The notes under the pieces: generated by a model
The model's input: the letters and a program-made list of their open reading frames with translations, nothing else
Told to the model about the DNA's origin: nothing
The model's database searches: none
Assembly: GCF_023896955.1 (NCBI RefSeq)
Contig: NZ_JAMHIW010000003.1
Coordinates: forward strand, 62,001-126,000
Direction: 5' to 3'
DNA: 64,000 nucleotides
Source of the DNA: Micromonospora sp. RHAY321
Lineage (GTDB): Bacteria > Actinomycetota > Actinomycetes > Mycobacteriales > Micromonosporaceae
Position numbers and translations under genes: made by a program
In this document: positions 39,546-49,018 of the stretch, in pieces
How positions within the stretch are numbered: position 1 is the stretch's first letter
Layout: each line of letters starts with the position of its first letter

Positions 39546-42500
39546 CCTTCTTGCTCCTTCTGCCCGCTCCCGGCCACCGGGCCTGAGCCAGACTGCGAGG
39601 ATTGCTGCCCTCCCGGAGTCGCCTCCGGGCTGGTCGGGTTGTCCGAGGTGCTACGCCCCCGCTGTACGCCCCGGTGATAGGCGGAGAGCAGGCCACGGAC
39701 CGCCTCCGGGGTACGGCGCTGGGCCGAGATGACGGGCTTTTCCACCGCTCCCGGCACCAGCTGCGCCATCGGCTTGCGCTTCGGCAGACCGGTCGTGGTG
39801 GTCTCGCTCACCGGCGCCGCGCTGGCCGCCGCCGAGGCGGCACGCCAGCCGTCGTCGGCAGCGGTCTGCCAGCCGTTGGTCTGCGGTTGGGGCCGGCGGT
39901 TCGGCAGGCTCTCGGCGAGGCTGGGGCGGGTGCCCCCGTTCGCTGTCGACCCGTTGTCCCGCGGCGCTCCTCCGGCCGTCGGAGTGTCTGCCATCGGTGC
40001 GTTACCTGTCGTCCCGGGTGGTGTCTTCTGGCCTGCCCGACCGCTGGCGTCGACCGTGGCGAACTGCTGGGTCGCGGTGCCACCGTTCGCTGCCGGCTGT
40101 GCGCCGGCCGCGGCCTCCTCCGGCCCCGGGCGGCGGGTACGGAACCAGGCCGACTCGAGCTCCCGGAAGATCGGCAGCTCCATCGTCTCGTCCGCGTACC
40201 GCTGCCGGTTCTGGGCCTGCGGCTGCTGCGGCGCGGGCCGGCTCTGGGCGGGTGCCGCCGGTGTCGGTGCCGCCGGGGTCGGTGCCGGCGGTTGGGGCGC
40301 GGCGGTCGACTGCTCGGGACGCGGCACCCGCGGCAGCTCCGTCGTCATGTCCAGGGCGGCGGCGAGCCGCTCGGGCACCGGCGGGGTCGCCGCGTCCCGG
40401 TCGCCACCCTGCACCGGCGGCCAGGCCGGCGGTGCGGGCGCGCTGGGCGCGGGTGCGGGCGGGGCCGATCGGGGTGCGAAACCGCTGAACGACTGCCCGG
40501 AGGCCGGCGGCGCCGAGTACGGCTGACCGGAGGCCGGGGTGGCCGAGACGGGCGACGCGGACACCGGAGGACCGGCGTACGGCTGCCCGGAGGCCGGGGC
40601 GGCGGACACCGGCGGACCGGCGTACGGCGCACCCGAGTAGGGCTGCCCGGAGTACGGCTGACCGGAGGCCGGCGAGGCGGAGACCGGCGCGCCGGAGTAG
40701 GGCTGGGCCGAGACCGGCGGCAGCGGCGGCGCGGAGACCGGCGGCGGCGAGTACGGGTGCGCCTCCGGGCTGCTGGGCAGCTGCCGCGGGATGTTCTGCT
40801 GCTGGCCGGTGTTCTGCGACTCGTCGCCGGAGCGGCGCTGCGGCAGCGGGTCGATCGGCTGGCCGTTGGCCGTACGCGGGGTGAACCCGTCGCCGCCGTT
40901 GGCCCCGGCCGCACCGGTCAGGTCCGACCAGGCCGGCATCGAGCGGTACGCACCGTTGTTGGCGGGCGTGCCGGCGCCGTTGCGGGAGGCCGGATCGAAC
41001 GGGCGGCCGCCCAGGGTGACCTGGTTGCCGGACTCGCTGGGGCGGGGGCCGTTGCCCAGTGCGGGCAGTGCGCCGAAGGCCGGCGTGGGCCCACCGTGCT
41101 GCTGAGGTGCGCCGGCCGCGGGCAGCGCCGGCGGCTGCTGCACCCGACCGGAGAGCGCCCGGGGCACCAGCACCGAGGTCGGCAGGGTCACGTCGGCGAC
41201 CGTGCCACGGTCACCACCGGGACGCAGCTCGACCCGGACCCCGTGCCGGGACGCCAGCCGGGCGACCACGACCAGGCCCATCATTCGGGACACGGCCACG
41301 TCCACCTGCGGCGGCGTGGCGAGCCGCTCGTTGAGCTCGTACAGCTGGTCGCGGCTGATGCCGATGCCGCGGTCCTCCACGTAGAGCGAGGCGCGGTCGC
41401 CGACGCGCCGGGCCTCCACCATCACCTGGGAGTCCGGCGGGGAGAACGCGGTGGCGTTGTCGAACAGCTCGGCGACGAGGTGCACCAGGTCGTTGACCGC
41501 GTGCGCGGCGACCTCGATGTCGCGGTCGATGACCCCGAACTCGATCCGGGTGTAGTGCTCGACCTCGGACTGCGCGGCGCGCAGCACGTCGATGAGTGCG
41601 GCCGGCTCGCGCTGCACACGGGTGGAGTCGGCACCGGCGAGCACCAGCAGGTTCTCGTCGTTACGGCGCATCCGGGTGGCCAGGTGGTCGAGCTGGAACA
41701 GCTCGGCCAGCCGGTCCGGGTCCTCCTCGCCGCGCTCCAACCGGTCGAGGTGACCGATGAGGCGGTCGACCAGGATCTGGGAGCGGCGGGCCAGGTTGAC
41801 GAACATGGTCGCGACGGAGGCGCGCAGCGCCGCCTGCTCGGCGGCCGTCCGGACGGCTTCCAGGTGGACCGCGTTGAACGCCTCGGTCACCTGGCCGAAC
41901 TCGTCCTTGCTGCGGACCGGCAGCGGCTCGGCGATCTGGTTGGCCAGCTGCACCGGGGAGAGCTGACCGACGACCTGCGGGTCGCGCAGCCGGGCCACCG
42001 CCTGCGGCAGACCGTACTGGGCGACGGAGAGGGCGCCCTGCCGCAGCTCACGCAGCGAGCGGGCCATCGAGCGGGCGACCAGGTAGGCGAAGAGGATGGC
42101 CAGCAGCAGCATGCTGAGCAGCAGGCCGGTCTCCAGGAACACCTGGCGCTGGACGTCCGAGCGCAGGTTGTCGGCCTCGGCGACCACGTCACGGTCGAGC
42201 TTCGTCTCGACCGTGCGGATCAGCTTGGCGTTGGCCGTCATGGCCGAGTCCCACTGGTCCGGGCCGAAGATCGCACCGCGCATGTCGCCGGTGGTGTTGC
42301 CGTCCATCCAGCCGATGTAGTTCTGCGCCTCGCGGCGGTCACCGCCGGCGATCGTCTGATCGTGGAACGCGGCCTCTTCGGGGGTGGCGACGGCCTTGAA
42401 GCTCTGCTCCGCCTGCTGCTGACCGGTGCCGCTGGCGATGTAGTCGGTGCGCAGCACCGGGGTCAGCTGCCTCTGGTCCAGCGCACGGTGCACGACGACC

Positions 42501-43138
42501 CGGCGTACGGAGAGGAACTCCTTCTCCCGCGCCACGGCGGCGGCGGCTCGCATCCGGTCGCTCAGCTCGTTGTTACCGGCGAGCTGGGTGGCCGACTCAC
42601 GGATGGCGAGCAGGTTGTTGATCAGGCCCTCGTACGCCTGGACGGTCTCGGTGAGCTTGAGCTTGCTGCTGAACACCTGGCTGCGGGCGCCCGGGAGGTC
42701 CTTCAGGTCCTGGTCGATCTGGTCGAGCAGGCTCTCCAGGCTGGCCGGGAGATCCTCGATCTCGGCCCGCTGCTGCAGGTAGGGGCCCTTCGCCTGGTCG
42801 ACCCGGGAGTTCACCCGGTTGTATGCCTCCTGGTACTGCGCCTTCGGCTGCGTCCCGTCGGCGGCCGACAGCAGCACGGCCGCCGTCCGCTCGTCCTGCA
42901 GCGTGTCGACCAGGTCACCCGAGTAGCTCGACAGGTTGGCCAGGTCGCCGGCCCGGTTGGCATTGTTCAGTGTCTCCAGGTGGTCGACCAGACCACTGGT
43001 GCCCACAACGACCGTGGCGATGGTCGGCACGATCATGATGAGACCGAGCTTGGACCAGATCGGCATGTCCCGGAGCCGGCTGGCCGGCCGGCGCAGCCGC
43101 GACAGGAAGGAGCCCGCCGTCTTTGGCCGTTTGCTCAC
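39542..43138 (-). CDS. conservon sensor histidine kinase with nitrate/nitrite-sensing type extracellular domain (CvnA-type)
   Basis: 1198 residues from GTG 43138. An N-terminal membrane helix near residues 25-50, an extracytoplasmic NIT-like helical sensor (residues about 55-330), a second helix, HAMP, then a GHKL ATPase ([28 protein letters not shown]). No canonical phospho-acceptor His region stands out, as usual for CvnA proteins. The last ~500 residues are Pro-rich and repetitive ([15 protein letters not shown] units). Near the C-terminus are [11 protein letters not shown] (from 989), [13 protein letters not shown] and [19 protein letters not shown], a module shared with the IS110-like protein. 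A G-rich leader precedes it. Confidence 0.9.
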   Translation of the reverse strand: MSKRPKTAGSFLSRLRRPASRLRDMPIWSKLGLIMIVPTIATVVVGTSGLVDHLETLNNANRAGDLANLSSYSGDLVDTLQDERTAAVLLSAADGTQPKAQYQEAYNRVNSRVDQAKGPYLQQRAEIEDLPASLESLLDQIDQDLKDLPGARSQVFSSKLKLTETVQAYEGLINNLLAIRESATQLAGNNELSDRMRAAAAVAREKEFLSVRRVVVHRALDQRQLTPVLRTDYIASGTGQQQAEQSFKAVATPEEAAFHDQTIAGGDRREAQNYIGWMDGNTTGDMRGAIFGPDQWDSAMTANAKLIRTVETKLDRDVVAEADNLRSDVQRQVFLETGLLLSMLLLAILFAYLVARSMARSLRELRQGALSVAQYGLPQAVARLRDPQVVGQLSPVQLANQIAEPLPVRSKDEFGQVTEAFNAVHLEAVRTAAEQAALRASVATMFVNLARRSQILVDRLIGHLDRLERGEEDPDRLAELFQLDHLATRMRRNDENLLVLAGADSTRVQREPAALIDVLRAAQSEVEHYTRIEFGVIDRDIEVAAHAVNDLVHLVAELFDNATAFSPPDSQVMVEARRVGDRASLYVEDRGIGISRDQLYELNERLATPPQVDVAVSRMMGLVVVARLASRHGVRVELRPGGDRGTVADVTLPTSVLVPRALSGRVQQPPALPAAGAPQQHGGPTPAFGALPALGNGPRPSESGNQVTLGGRPFDPASRNGAGTPANNGAYRSMPAWSDLTGAAGANGGDGFTPRTANGQPIDPLPQRRSGDESQNTGQQQNIPRQLPSSPEAHPYSPPPVSAPPLPPVSAQPYSGAPVSASPASGQPYSGQPYSGAPYAGPPVSAAPASGQPYAGPPVSASPVSATPASGQPYSAPPASGQSFSGFAPRSAPPAPAPSAPAPPAWPPVQGGDRDAATPPVPERLAAALDMTTELPRVPRPEQSTAAPQPPAPTPAAPTPAAPAQSRPAPQQPQAQNRQRYADETMELPIFRELESAWFRTRRPGPEEAAAGAQPAANGGTATQQFATVDASGRAGQKTPPGTTGNAPMADTPTAGGAPRDNGSTANGGTRPSLAESLPNRRPQPQTNGWQTAADDGWRAASAAASAAPVSETTTTGLPKRKPMAQLVPGAVEKPVISAQRRTPEAVRGLLSAYHRGVQRGRSTSDNPTSPEATPGGQQSSQSGSGPVAGSGQKEQEG

Positions 43139-43167
43139 GTCACCGCCCTCGCGATTACAGCTTCAAC

Positions 43168-43210
43168 GCGTTGCCCCGGGCAACGCCCAGCGACCGACCC
43201 GGCGGGTCGG
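43168..43210 (-). promoter_or_regulatory. two hairpins in the conservon 5' leader
   Basis: GCGTTGCC-N3-GGCAACGC (43168-43186, 8-bp arms) and CCGACCC-N3-GGGTCGG (43194-43210, 7-bp arms) lie 30-72 nt upstream of the kinase GTG. They could be operators or RNA structures. Confidence 0.4.
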
Positions 43211-43331
43211 ACCCCCGAGATTCCATCACGCCGCCCCGCAAGAAGAAAGCCCAGGTTGTCACCCGCCGGAGGTGTGATGAGATGTTGATACGATTTGATA
43301 GCAGTCCGTCTGGCCGGAGTAACTGAAGGTA

Positions 43332-43934
43332 ATGAAACATCCGCACCGCGTTGTCCTGCTCGCCGGCCCTTCTGGCTCCGGAAAGTCCTACATAGCGCAG
43401 CAAACCGGTCTACCGGTGCTCTGCCTGGACGACTTCTACAAAGACGGCGATGACCCTACGTTGCCGCGTCGAAACGGCCAGGTGGATTGGGAATCACCCG
43501 ACTCGTGGGACGCCCTGACCGCGGTGGAAACGATTGCCCGGCTGGCCCGCGAAGGTCGGGCGGATGTGCCGGTTTATGCGATCGGCGCAGATCGAAGGGT
43601 GGCCACCCGGCCATTTGATGTCGCCGGATCTCCAATTTTTGTGGCTGAAGGGATCTTCGCCGCCGAGATCGTGCAGGAGTGCCGGCGCCGTGGGCTGCTC
43701 GCCGGCGCGTACGCGCTGCGCCGCCCACGTGGGGCGACCTTCCTGCGCCGGCTGGCCCGCGACCTGTCCGAGCAGCGCAAGGCACCCCGGGTGCTGGTCC
43801 GTCGCGGGGTGGCGCTGCTGCGGTCGGAGCCCGCGGTGCTGCGCCGGCAGACCGGGCTGGGTGCGGAGGCGGCCCGCGCGCGGGAGGTGCTGCACCGGGT
43901 GGCCGGCCTGCTCGCCGGCCACCCGCACGGCTGA
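43332..43934 (+). CDS. uridine kinase-like P-loop protein
   Basis: 200 residues from ATG 43332 (AAGG upstream). P-loop LLAGPSGSGKSYIAQQ, then LDDFYKDGDDPTLPRRNGQVDWESP (interrupted here at the acidic motif), close to uridine kinase/PRK-type enzymes, with VAEGIFAAEIV and an Arg-rich lid. The first 60 codons are less GC-rich than its neighbours. Uridine or related nucleoside phosphorylation fits the adjacent salvage genes; the true substrate is not proven. Confidence 0.8.
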   Translation: MKHPHRVVLLAGPSGSGKSYIAQQTGLPVLCLDDFYKDGDDPTLPRRNGQVDWESPDSWDALTAVETIARLAREGRADVPVYAIGADRRVATRPFDVAGSPIFVAEGIFAAEIVQECRRRGLLAGAYALRRPRGATFLRRLARDLSEQRKAPRVLVRRGVALLRSEPAVLRRQTGLGAEAARAREVLHRVAGLLAGHPHG

Positions 43935-43938
43935 CCGG

Positions 43939-45018
43939 TCAGGCCAGCAGCTTGGCGTACGCCGGCTTGATCACCTCATCGATGATCCGCAGCCGCTCGT
44001 CGAACGGGATGAAGGCGCTCTTTATCGCGTTGATGGTGAACCACTGCAGCTCCCGCCAGCCGTAGCCGAACGTCTCCACGAGCAGCGCCATCTCCCGGGA
44101 CATCGAGGTGCCGCTCATCAACCGGTTGTCGGTGTTGACGGTCACCCGGAAGCGCAGGTCTCGCAGCAGGCCGATCGGATGGTCCGCGATCGAGTCCACC
44201 GCGCCGGTCTGCACGTTCGACGACGGGCACAGCTCCAGCGGGATCCGCTTGTCCCGGACGTACGCGGCCAGCCGCCCGAGCACCGGCACCCCGCCGGGGG
44301 TGATGTCGTCCACGATCCGCACCCCGTGGCCGAGCCGGTCCGCGCCGCACCACTGGATCGCCTGCCAGATGGACGGCAGGCCGAACGCCTCCCCGGCGTG
44401 GATGGTGAAGTGGAAGTTCTCCCGCTGGAGATATTCGAAGGCGTCCAGGTGCCGGGTGGGCGGGAAGCCGGCCTCGGCACCGGCGATGTCGAAGCCGACC
44501 ACCCCGGCGTCCCGGTGCCGCACGGCCAGCTCGGCGATCTCCTGCGAGCGGGCCGCGTGCCGCATGGCGGTGAGCAGGGTGCCCACCCGGATGGTCAGCC
44601 CCGCCTCGACGGCCTGGGCGGTGCCCTCGGCGAAGCCGGCCAACACCGCCTCGACCACCTCGTCCAGGCTGAGGTCCTGTTCCAGGTGCTGCTCCGGGGC
44701 GAAGCGCACCTCGGCGTAGACCACCCCGTCGGCGGCCAGGTCCAGCGCGCACTCCCGGGCCACCCGCCGCAGCGCCGGCGCGGTCTGCATGACCGCCACG
44801 GTGTGCGCGAACGTCTCCAGGTAGCGCTCCAGGGAGCCGGAGTCGGCCGCGTCGACGAACCAGCGCCCGAGCGCCTCCGCGTCGGTGGTGGGCAGCTCGT
44901 GGCCCACCTCCGCAGCCAGCTCGACGATCGTCGCCGGCCGGAGCCCGCCGTCGAGGTGGTCGTGCAGCAGGGCCTTCGGGACCTTGACGATGTCCTCGTA
45001 TCGGATAGTTGCGGCCAT
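43939..45018 (-). CDS. add: adenosine deaminase
   Basis: 359 residues. Zinc and catalytic motifs: LLHDHLDGG (HxH), [10 protein letters not shown] (His, Glu) and a late Asp in [12 protein letters not shown]. Length fits the family. Deaminates adenosine and deoxyadenosine to inosine forms. Convergent with the uridine kinase-like gene; divergent from rlmA-like. Confidence 0.94.
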   Translation of the reverse strand: MAATIRYEDIVKVPKALLHDHLDGGLRPATIVELAAEVGHELPTTDAEALGRWFVDAADSGSLERYLETFAHTVAVMQTAPALRRVARECALDLAADGVVYAEVRFAPEQHLEQDLSLDEVVEAVLAGFAEGTAQAVEAGLTIRVGTLLTAMRHAARSQEIAELAVRHRDAGVVGFDIAGAEAGFPPTRHLDAFEYLQRENFHFTIHAGEAFGLPSIWQAIQWCGADRLGHGVRIVDDITPGGVPVLGRLAAYVRDKRIPLELCPSSNVQTGAVDSIADHPIGLLRDLRFRVTVNTDNRLMSGTSMSREMALLVETFGYGWRELQWFTINAIKSAFIPFDERLRIIDEVIKPAYAKLLA

Positions 45019-45118
45019 GCTCAGACCCTAGTCAGCCTCCGGCCGGCCCTGGGACGGGACCGCCCCGCTCTGGGTCGCCAGCCGTGGACGCGTTTCGATG
45101 ATGTGTCAACCAAAAGGC

Positions 45119-45124
45119 TAGACT
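45119..45124 (+). promoter_or_regulatory. candidate -10 box (TAGACT) upstream of the rRNA methyltransferase
   Basis: TAGACT sits 6 nt upstream of an ATG that opens an 11-residue ORF, the spacing of a leaderless start. A weak TTCGAT lies 18 nt upstream. Confidence 0.4.
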
Positions 45125-45130
45125 CGACGC

Positions 45131-45166
45131 ATGGACGCACCCCGGCGGCACGACCCGGCGGCCTGA
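45131..45166 (+). CDS. short leaderless upstream ORF
   Basis: Encodes MDAPRRHDPAA. Its stop TGA is followed by one C and then the GTG of the methyltransferase gene (TGA-C-GTG), and that GTG has no Shine-Dalgarno. Translation of the methyltransferase may therefore depend on ribosomes leaving this ORF. Antibiotic-resistance methyltransferases are often controlled by leader peptides, so a drug-sensing role is imaginable, though not shown. Confidence 0.4.
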   Translation: MDAPRRHDPAA

Positions 45167-45167
45167 C

Positions 45168-46040
45168 GTGGACCCACGCATCCTCGACCGGCTGCGCTGC
45201 CCGGTGTGCGGCGAGCTGCTGGCCGAGACGACCGCCGGCAGCGCCAGGGCGCTGCGCTGCCCACGCCGGCACAGCTTCGACATCGCCCGGCAGGGATACG
45301 TCAATCTGCTGGCCGGCCGCGCCCCGCACGCCGGCGACAGCGCCGAGATGGTGGCCGCCCGGGAGGACTTCCTCGCCGCCGGGCACTACGACCTGATCTC
45401 GGCCGCGCTCGCCGACGCCGCGGCACTGGCCGTGCACCGGGTCGCTGCGGTTCGGCCCGTCGACGCGTACCCCCTGGTGGTGGATGCCGGCGCCGGCACC
45501 GGCCGTTACCTCGGCGCGGTGTTGGCGGCGCTGCCGGACGCCGTGGGTCTGGCCCTGGACGTGTCCAAACCGGCGCTGCGCCGGGCGGCCCGCGCACATC
45601 CCCGGGCGGCCGCGGCGCTCGCCGACACCTGGCAGCGGCTGCCGCTCGCCGACGCCTCGACGGCCGTGCTGCTGAACGTCTTCGCCCCGCGCAACGGCCC
45701 GGAGTTCCACCGGGTGCTCGACCCGGCCGGCACGCTGCTCGTGGTCACACCCGCCGCCGACCACCTCACCGAGTTGGTGGACGCCCTCGACCTGCTCCGG
45801 GTGGACCCCGACAAGTCCGACCGGGTGGCCGGCAGCCTGGGCGCTCACTTCACCCCGGTCAGCTCGGCGGTGCACCGCGCGGAGCTGTCGCTGACCCGGC
45901 CGGAGGTCGCCACCCTGGTCGGGATGGGTCCCAGCGCCTGGCACACCGACCCGGCCACCCTGGCCACCCGCCTGGCCGCGCTGCCCGACCCGACCCGGGT
46001 GACCGTGGCGGTCCGGCTCGACGCCCACCGACCCCGCTGA
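45168..46040 (+). CDS. 23S rRNA (guanine-N1)-methyltransferase, RlmA/TlrB family
   Basis: 290 residues from GTG 45168. N-terminal zinc finger Cys11, Cys14, Cys31, His35 (LRCPVCGE, LRCPRRHSFD), conserved QGYVNLL, then a SAM-binding fold with DAGAGTGRYL and NVFAPRNGPEF. These are the features of RlmA(I)/RlmA(II). Actinomycete members (TlrB/MyrA type) methylate G748 and give resistance to some macrolides; Gram-negative ones methylate G745. Which base is modified cannot be read from sequence. Confidence 0.9.
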   Translation: MDPRILDRLRCPVCGELLAETTAGSARALRCPRRHSFDIARQGYVNLLAGRAPHAGDSAEMVAAREDFLAAGHYDLISAALADAAALAVHRVAAVRPVDAYPLVVDAGAGTGRYLGAVLAALPDAVGLALDVSKPALRRAARAHPRAAAALADTWQRLPLADASTAVLLNVFAPRNGPEFHRVLDPAGTLLVVTPAADHLTELVDALDLLRVDPDKSDRVAGSLGAHFTPVSSAVHRAELSLTRPEVATLVGMGPSAWHTDPATLATRLAALPDPTRVTVAVRLDAHRPR

Positions 46041-46042
46041 GC

Positions 46043-46723
46043 TCAGGTGGAGAGGTCGACCTCTTCCCAACCGGGCGGCTCCTCGTGGTACGGCCCGCGC
46101 AGGATCACCGCCCACTCCAGCGCCCAGCGCCGCTGCCCGATCGCGTTCGCGTCGATGAGCCCCGGCACCGGTCGCCCGCTCCGCTCGGTCTCCAGGTACG
46201 CCCAGTCCAGGCAGTAGTGCAGGTCGAGCAGAGCGGCGGCGTCGGCGGGGTGCTGCGGCGCGGTGAGGATGCGGGACCGCCAGCGCGGAAACATCTCCCC
46301 CTCCGCGATGTGCGGCAGCCGCTCCATGAGCCGCTCGTCGACGGCGAGGGTCGGGTCGAGCTGCTTGGTCAGCCCCAGCACCCAGCACAGCGCGAAGAGC
46401 GCGTCGTGGTGCAGCACGAACGAGCGGTGGTCGCCCTTGCCACCCATCACGAACTGCCACTCCGGGGGCGTGACCATCTCGACCAGGTGTGAGCCGAGCA
46501 GCCAGCTCATCGCCGCCTGCGGGGGCATCCCGAAGCAGCGGGCCAGGATCAGGTGCAGCACGGCGATCCGTGCCTCGATCTCCCTCGTGGGGCGCAGCTC
46601 GATCTCGTCACCCGGCTCCCACACGAGTGGGAACTGGGCCGGCGGCAACGGCAGGCCGAGCCGGGACAGCTCGTCCAGGCTCGCCTCGCGCACCTCACGG
46701 GGGTCGGGGGCAGGTACGGTCAC
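46043..46723 (-). CDS. DUF4272-family protein
   Basis: 226 residues. The pattern SLDELSRLGLPLPP, ELRPTREIEARIAVLHLILARCFGMPPQAAMSWL (interrupted) and LHHDALFALCWVLGLTKQLDP matches DUF4272, a helical family without known function. It sits between the convergent methyltransferase gene and deoA, transcribed like the salvage operon but with a 109-nt gap to deoA. Confidence 0.8.
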   Translation of the reverse strand: MTVPAPDPREVREASLDELSRLGLPLPPAQFPLVWEPGDEIELRPTREIEARIAVLHLILARCFGMPPQAAMSWLLGSHLVEMVTPPEWQFVMGGKGDHRSFVLHHDALFALCWVLGLTKQLDPTLAVDERLMERLPHIAEGEMFPRWRSRILTAPQHPADAAALLDLHYCLDWAYLETERSGRPVPGLIDANAIGQRRWALEWAVILRGPYHEEPPGWEEVDLST

Positions 46724-46832
46724 GGCGGATTCCTGTCTGCTCGCGACGGCTCAAGGCCGACTATCCCCCCTTGGCCTGCGACAATAGCGCTCCCAGGTGA
46801 CCGGCACCACGCCACCCCGACCCCTCGCGCGG

Positions 46833-48116
46833 TCAGCCGATCCGTTCGATGACCAGCGGCGTCGCCGCCGGTGCCGTCGGCGCGATCAGTACCGCGCGGG
46901 CGGCCTCCGCCAGCGCCGCCGGGATCCGCGCCGGGTCCTCGGCGCGCAGCTCGTAGAGGGCGTCGCCGACCCGCACCGGGTCGCCCGGGCGCTTGTGCAG
47001 CACCACCCCCGCCGGCACGCTGACCGGGTCCTCCTTGCGGGCCCGGCCCGCGCCGAGCCGCCAGGCCGCAACCCCCATGGCGTACGCGTCGACGGCCGCG
47101 ACGTGCCCGTCCTGCTCGGCGCGGACCACCTCGACCTCCGGCGCGGCCGGCATCGGTGCGTCCGGGTCACCGCCCTGCGCCCGGACCATCGCCCGCCAGG
47201 AATCCATCGCCCGGCCGTCGCGCAACGCCGCCGCCGGGTCGACGTCCGGCAGGCCGGCGGCGTCGAGCATCTCCCGGGCCAGGGCCAGCGTCAGCTCCAC
47301 CACGTCGGCCGGCCCGCCACCGGCCAGCACCTCGACCGACTCGGTCACCTCGACGGCGTTGCCGATCGCCAGGCCGAGCGGGGTGGACATGTCGGTCAGC
47401 AGGGCGACCGTCCGGACGCCGTGCGCCCCGCCCAGCTCGACCATGGTGCGGGCCAGCTCGCGGGCCTGGTCGACGGACTTCATGAAGGCACCGGAACCGA
47501 CCTTCACGTCGAGGACCAGCGCACCGGTGCCCTCGGCGATCTTCTTGCTCATGATCGAGCTGGCGATCAGTGGGATCGCCTCCACGGTGCCGGTCACGTC
47601 GCGCAGCGCGTACAGCTTGCGGTCGGCGGGGGCGAGCCCGGCGCCGGCCGCGCAGATGACGGCACCCACGTCGGCGAGCTGGGTGATGAACTCGTCGTTG
47701 GTCAGCGCGGCCCGCCAGCCGGGGATCGACTCCAGCTTGTCCAGCGTGCCGCCGGTGTGCCCGAGGCCGCGCCCGCTCAGCTGCGGCACGGCGGCGCCGC
47801 ACGCCGCCACCAGCGGGGTGAGCGGCAGGGTGATCTTGTCGCCGACACCACCGGTGGAGTGCTTGTCGACCGTCGGACGACGCACCGCCGAGAGGTCCAG
47901 CCGCTCACCGCTGGCGATCATCGCGGCGGTCCACCGGGCGATCTCCGGAGCGGTCATTCCGTTGAGCAGGATCGCCATGGCCAGCGCCGACATCTGCTCG
48001 TCGGCGACCACCCCCCGGGTGTACGCGTCCACCACCCAGTCGATCTGCGCGTCCGACAGCACACCCCCGTCCCGCTTGGTACGGATGACGTCAACAGCAG
48101 CAAAACCACTACTCAT
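46833..48116 (-). CDS. deoA: thymidine phosphorylase
   Basis: 427 residues. The phosphate-binding KHSTGGVGDKITLPL, SGRGLGHTGGTLDKLES, and DVKVGSGAFMKS are the signature motifs of nucleoside phosphorylase family II. Converts thymidine or deoxyuridine plus phosphate to the base and deoxyribose-1-phosphate. Downstream of cdd in the importer operon, after a hairpin. Confidence 0.95.
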   Translation of the reverse strand: MSSGFAAVDVIRTKRDGGVLSDAQIDWVVDAYTRGVVADEQMSALAMAILLNGMTAPEIARWTAAMIASGERLDLSAVRRPTVDKHSTGGVGDKITLPLTPLVAACGAAVPQLSGRGLGHTGGTLDKLESIPGWRAALTNDEFITQLADVGAVICAAGAGLAPADRKLYALRDVTGTVEAIPLIASSIMSKKIAEGTGALVLDVKVGSGAFMKSVDQARELARTMVELGGAHGVRTVALLTDMSTPLGLAIGNAVEVTESVEVLAGGGPADVVELTLALAREMLDAAGLPDVDPAAALRDGRAMDSWRAMVRAQGGDPDAPMPAAPEVEVVRAEQDGHVAAVDAYAMGVAAWRLGAGRARKEDPVSVPAGVVLHKRPGDPVRVGDALYELRAEDPARIPAALAEAARAVLIAPTAPAATPLVIERIG

Positions 48117-48186
48117 CGAAAGATCTCTCTAGTCGTATCGAGATGCCGGGTCGCAACCGTGACCGATCTACGGCCAGACCCACGAC

Positions 48187-48209
48187 GGCCGGGGCCGACC
48201 GCCCCGGCC
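48187..48209 (-). terminator. hairpin between cdd and deoA
   Basis: Perfect 9-bp arms GGCCGGGGC / GCCCCGGCC with a 5-nt loop, in the 116-nt gap between the two salvage genes. May reduce readthrough into deoA. Confidence 0.55.
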
Positions 48210-48232
48210 CTGAACCGCAACCACCGACAAGC

Positions 48233-48943
48233 TCAGGGCGCCGACCAGCGCACCGGGATCTCCATCGGCGGCTCACCCTCGCCGGCCCAGAAGATCGTCC
48301 CGGTCGCGTCGACGACCACGACCCGGGGGGTCCGGGCCATACCCCAGGTGATCGCCTCCGCCGGGTCGTCCCAGCTCGGAGCCTCCTCCAGCACACCGGT
48401 CTCGGCGCCGGCGTCGTCCCCGGCCGACCGCTCCCAGTACGCCGTCCAGACCTGCTGGCCGGCGGACATGTCCGGGTGCACGAAGACGGTGCCGCGTCCG
48501 CGCCAGGCGGCCAGCCGCTCGGGAACCACCGGCACGGGCGTCTCGCCGGTCACCGCCTCCAGGTCCTCGACACCGAAGGCGTGTGGCAGCAGCTCGGCCA
48601 TCCGCAGTGGGTGGCCCTTGGCCTCGATCAGGCACTCCGGCCCGCCGTGTTCCCAGAGCAGTTGCCGGCACCGGCCGCACGGCATCAGCGGCTCACCGGT
48701 GGCGTCGACACAGGAGAGCGCCACGAGCCGGCCGCCGCCGGTGGCGTGCAGGCTGGAGACGACGCCGCACTCGGCGCAGAGCGTCACCCCGTACGCGGCG
48801 TTCTCGACGTTGCAGCCGACCACGATCCGGCCGTCGTCGACCAGGGCGGCCGCACCGACCGGGAACGTGGAGTACGGCGCGTACGCGTGCCGCATCGCCT
48901 CCGTCGCGGCGGCGCGCAGGCGCGCCCAGTCGATCTCGGTCAT
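48233..48943 (-). CDS. cdd: cytidine deaminase with extra C-terminal domain
   Basis: 236 residues from ATG 48943 (an upstream in-frame start at 48988 is less likely). Residues 1-125 are a standard tetramer-type Cdd: NVENAAYGVTLCAE and PCGRCRQLLWEHGG supply the zinc Cys and catalytic Glu. Residues about 126-236 form an added region (TVFVHPDMSAGQQVWTAYWE, then TPRVVVVDATGTIFWAGEG) unlike the degenerate second domain of E. coli-type Cdd. Makes uridine/deoxyuridine for deoA. Ends a run of importer genes. Confidence 0.9.
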   Translation of the reverse strand: MTEIDWARLRAAATEAMRHAYAPYSTFPVGAAALVDDGRIVVGCNVENAAYGVTLCAECGVVSSLHATGGGRLVALSCVDATGEPLMPCGRCRQLLWEHGGPECLIEAKGHPLRMAELLPHAFGVEDLEAVTGETPVPVVPERLAAWRGRGTVFVHPDMSAGQQVWTAYWERSAGDDAGAETGVLEEAPSWDDPAEAITWGMARTPRVVVVDATGTIFWAGEGEPPMEIPVRWSAP

Positions 48944-49018
48944 CCCATCATTCTGCCGCACCGCCATCGTGGCCTGCGGCGGGACCACCTCGGTCCCGCC
49001 GCGTCGGCCACCCGGGCG

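Noticed and set aside
39602..43288. 1228-codon plus-strand frame opposite the conservon kinase
   Set aside because: Antisense shadow of the kinase; low-complexity translation without domains.
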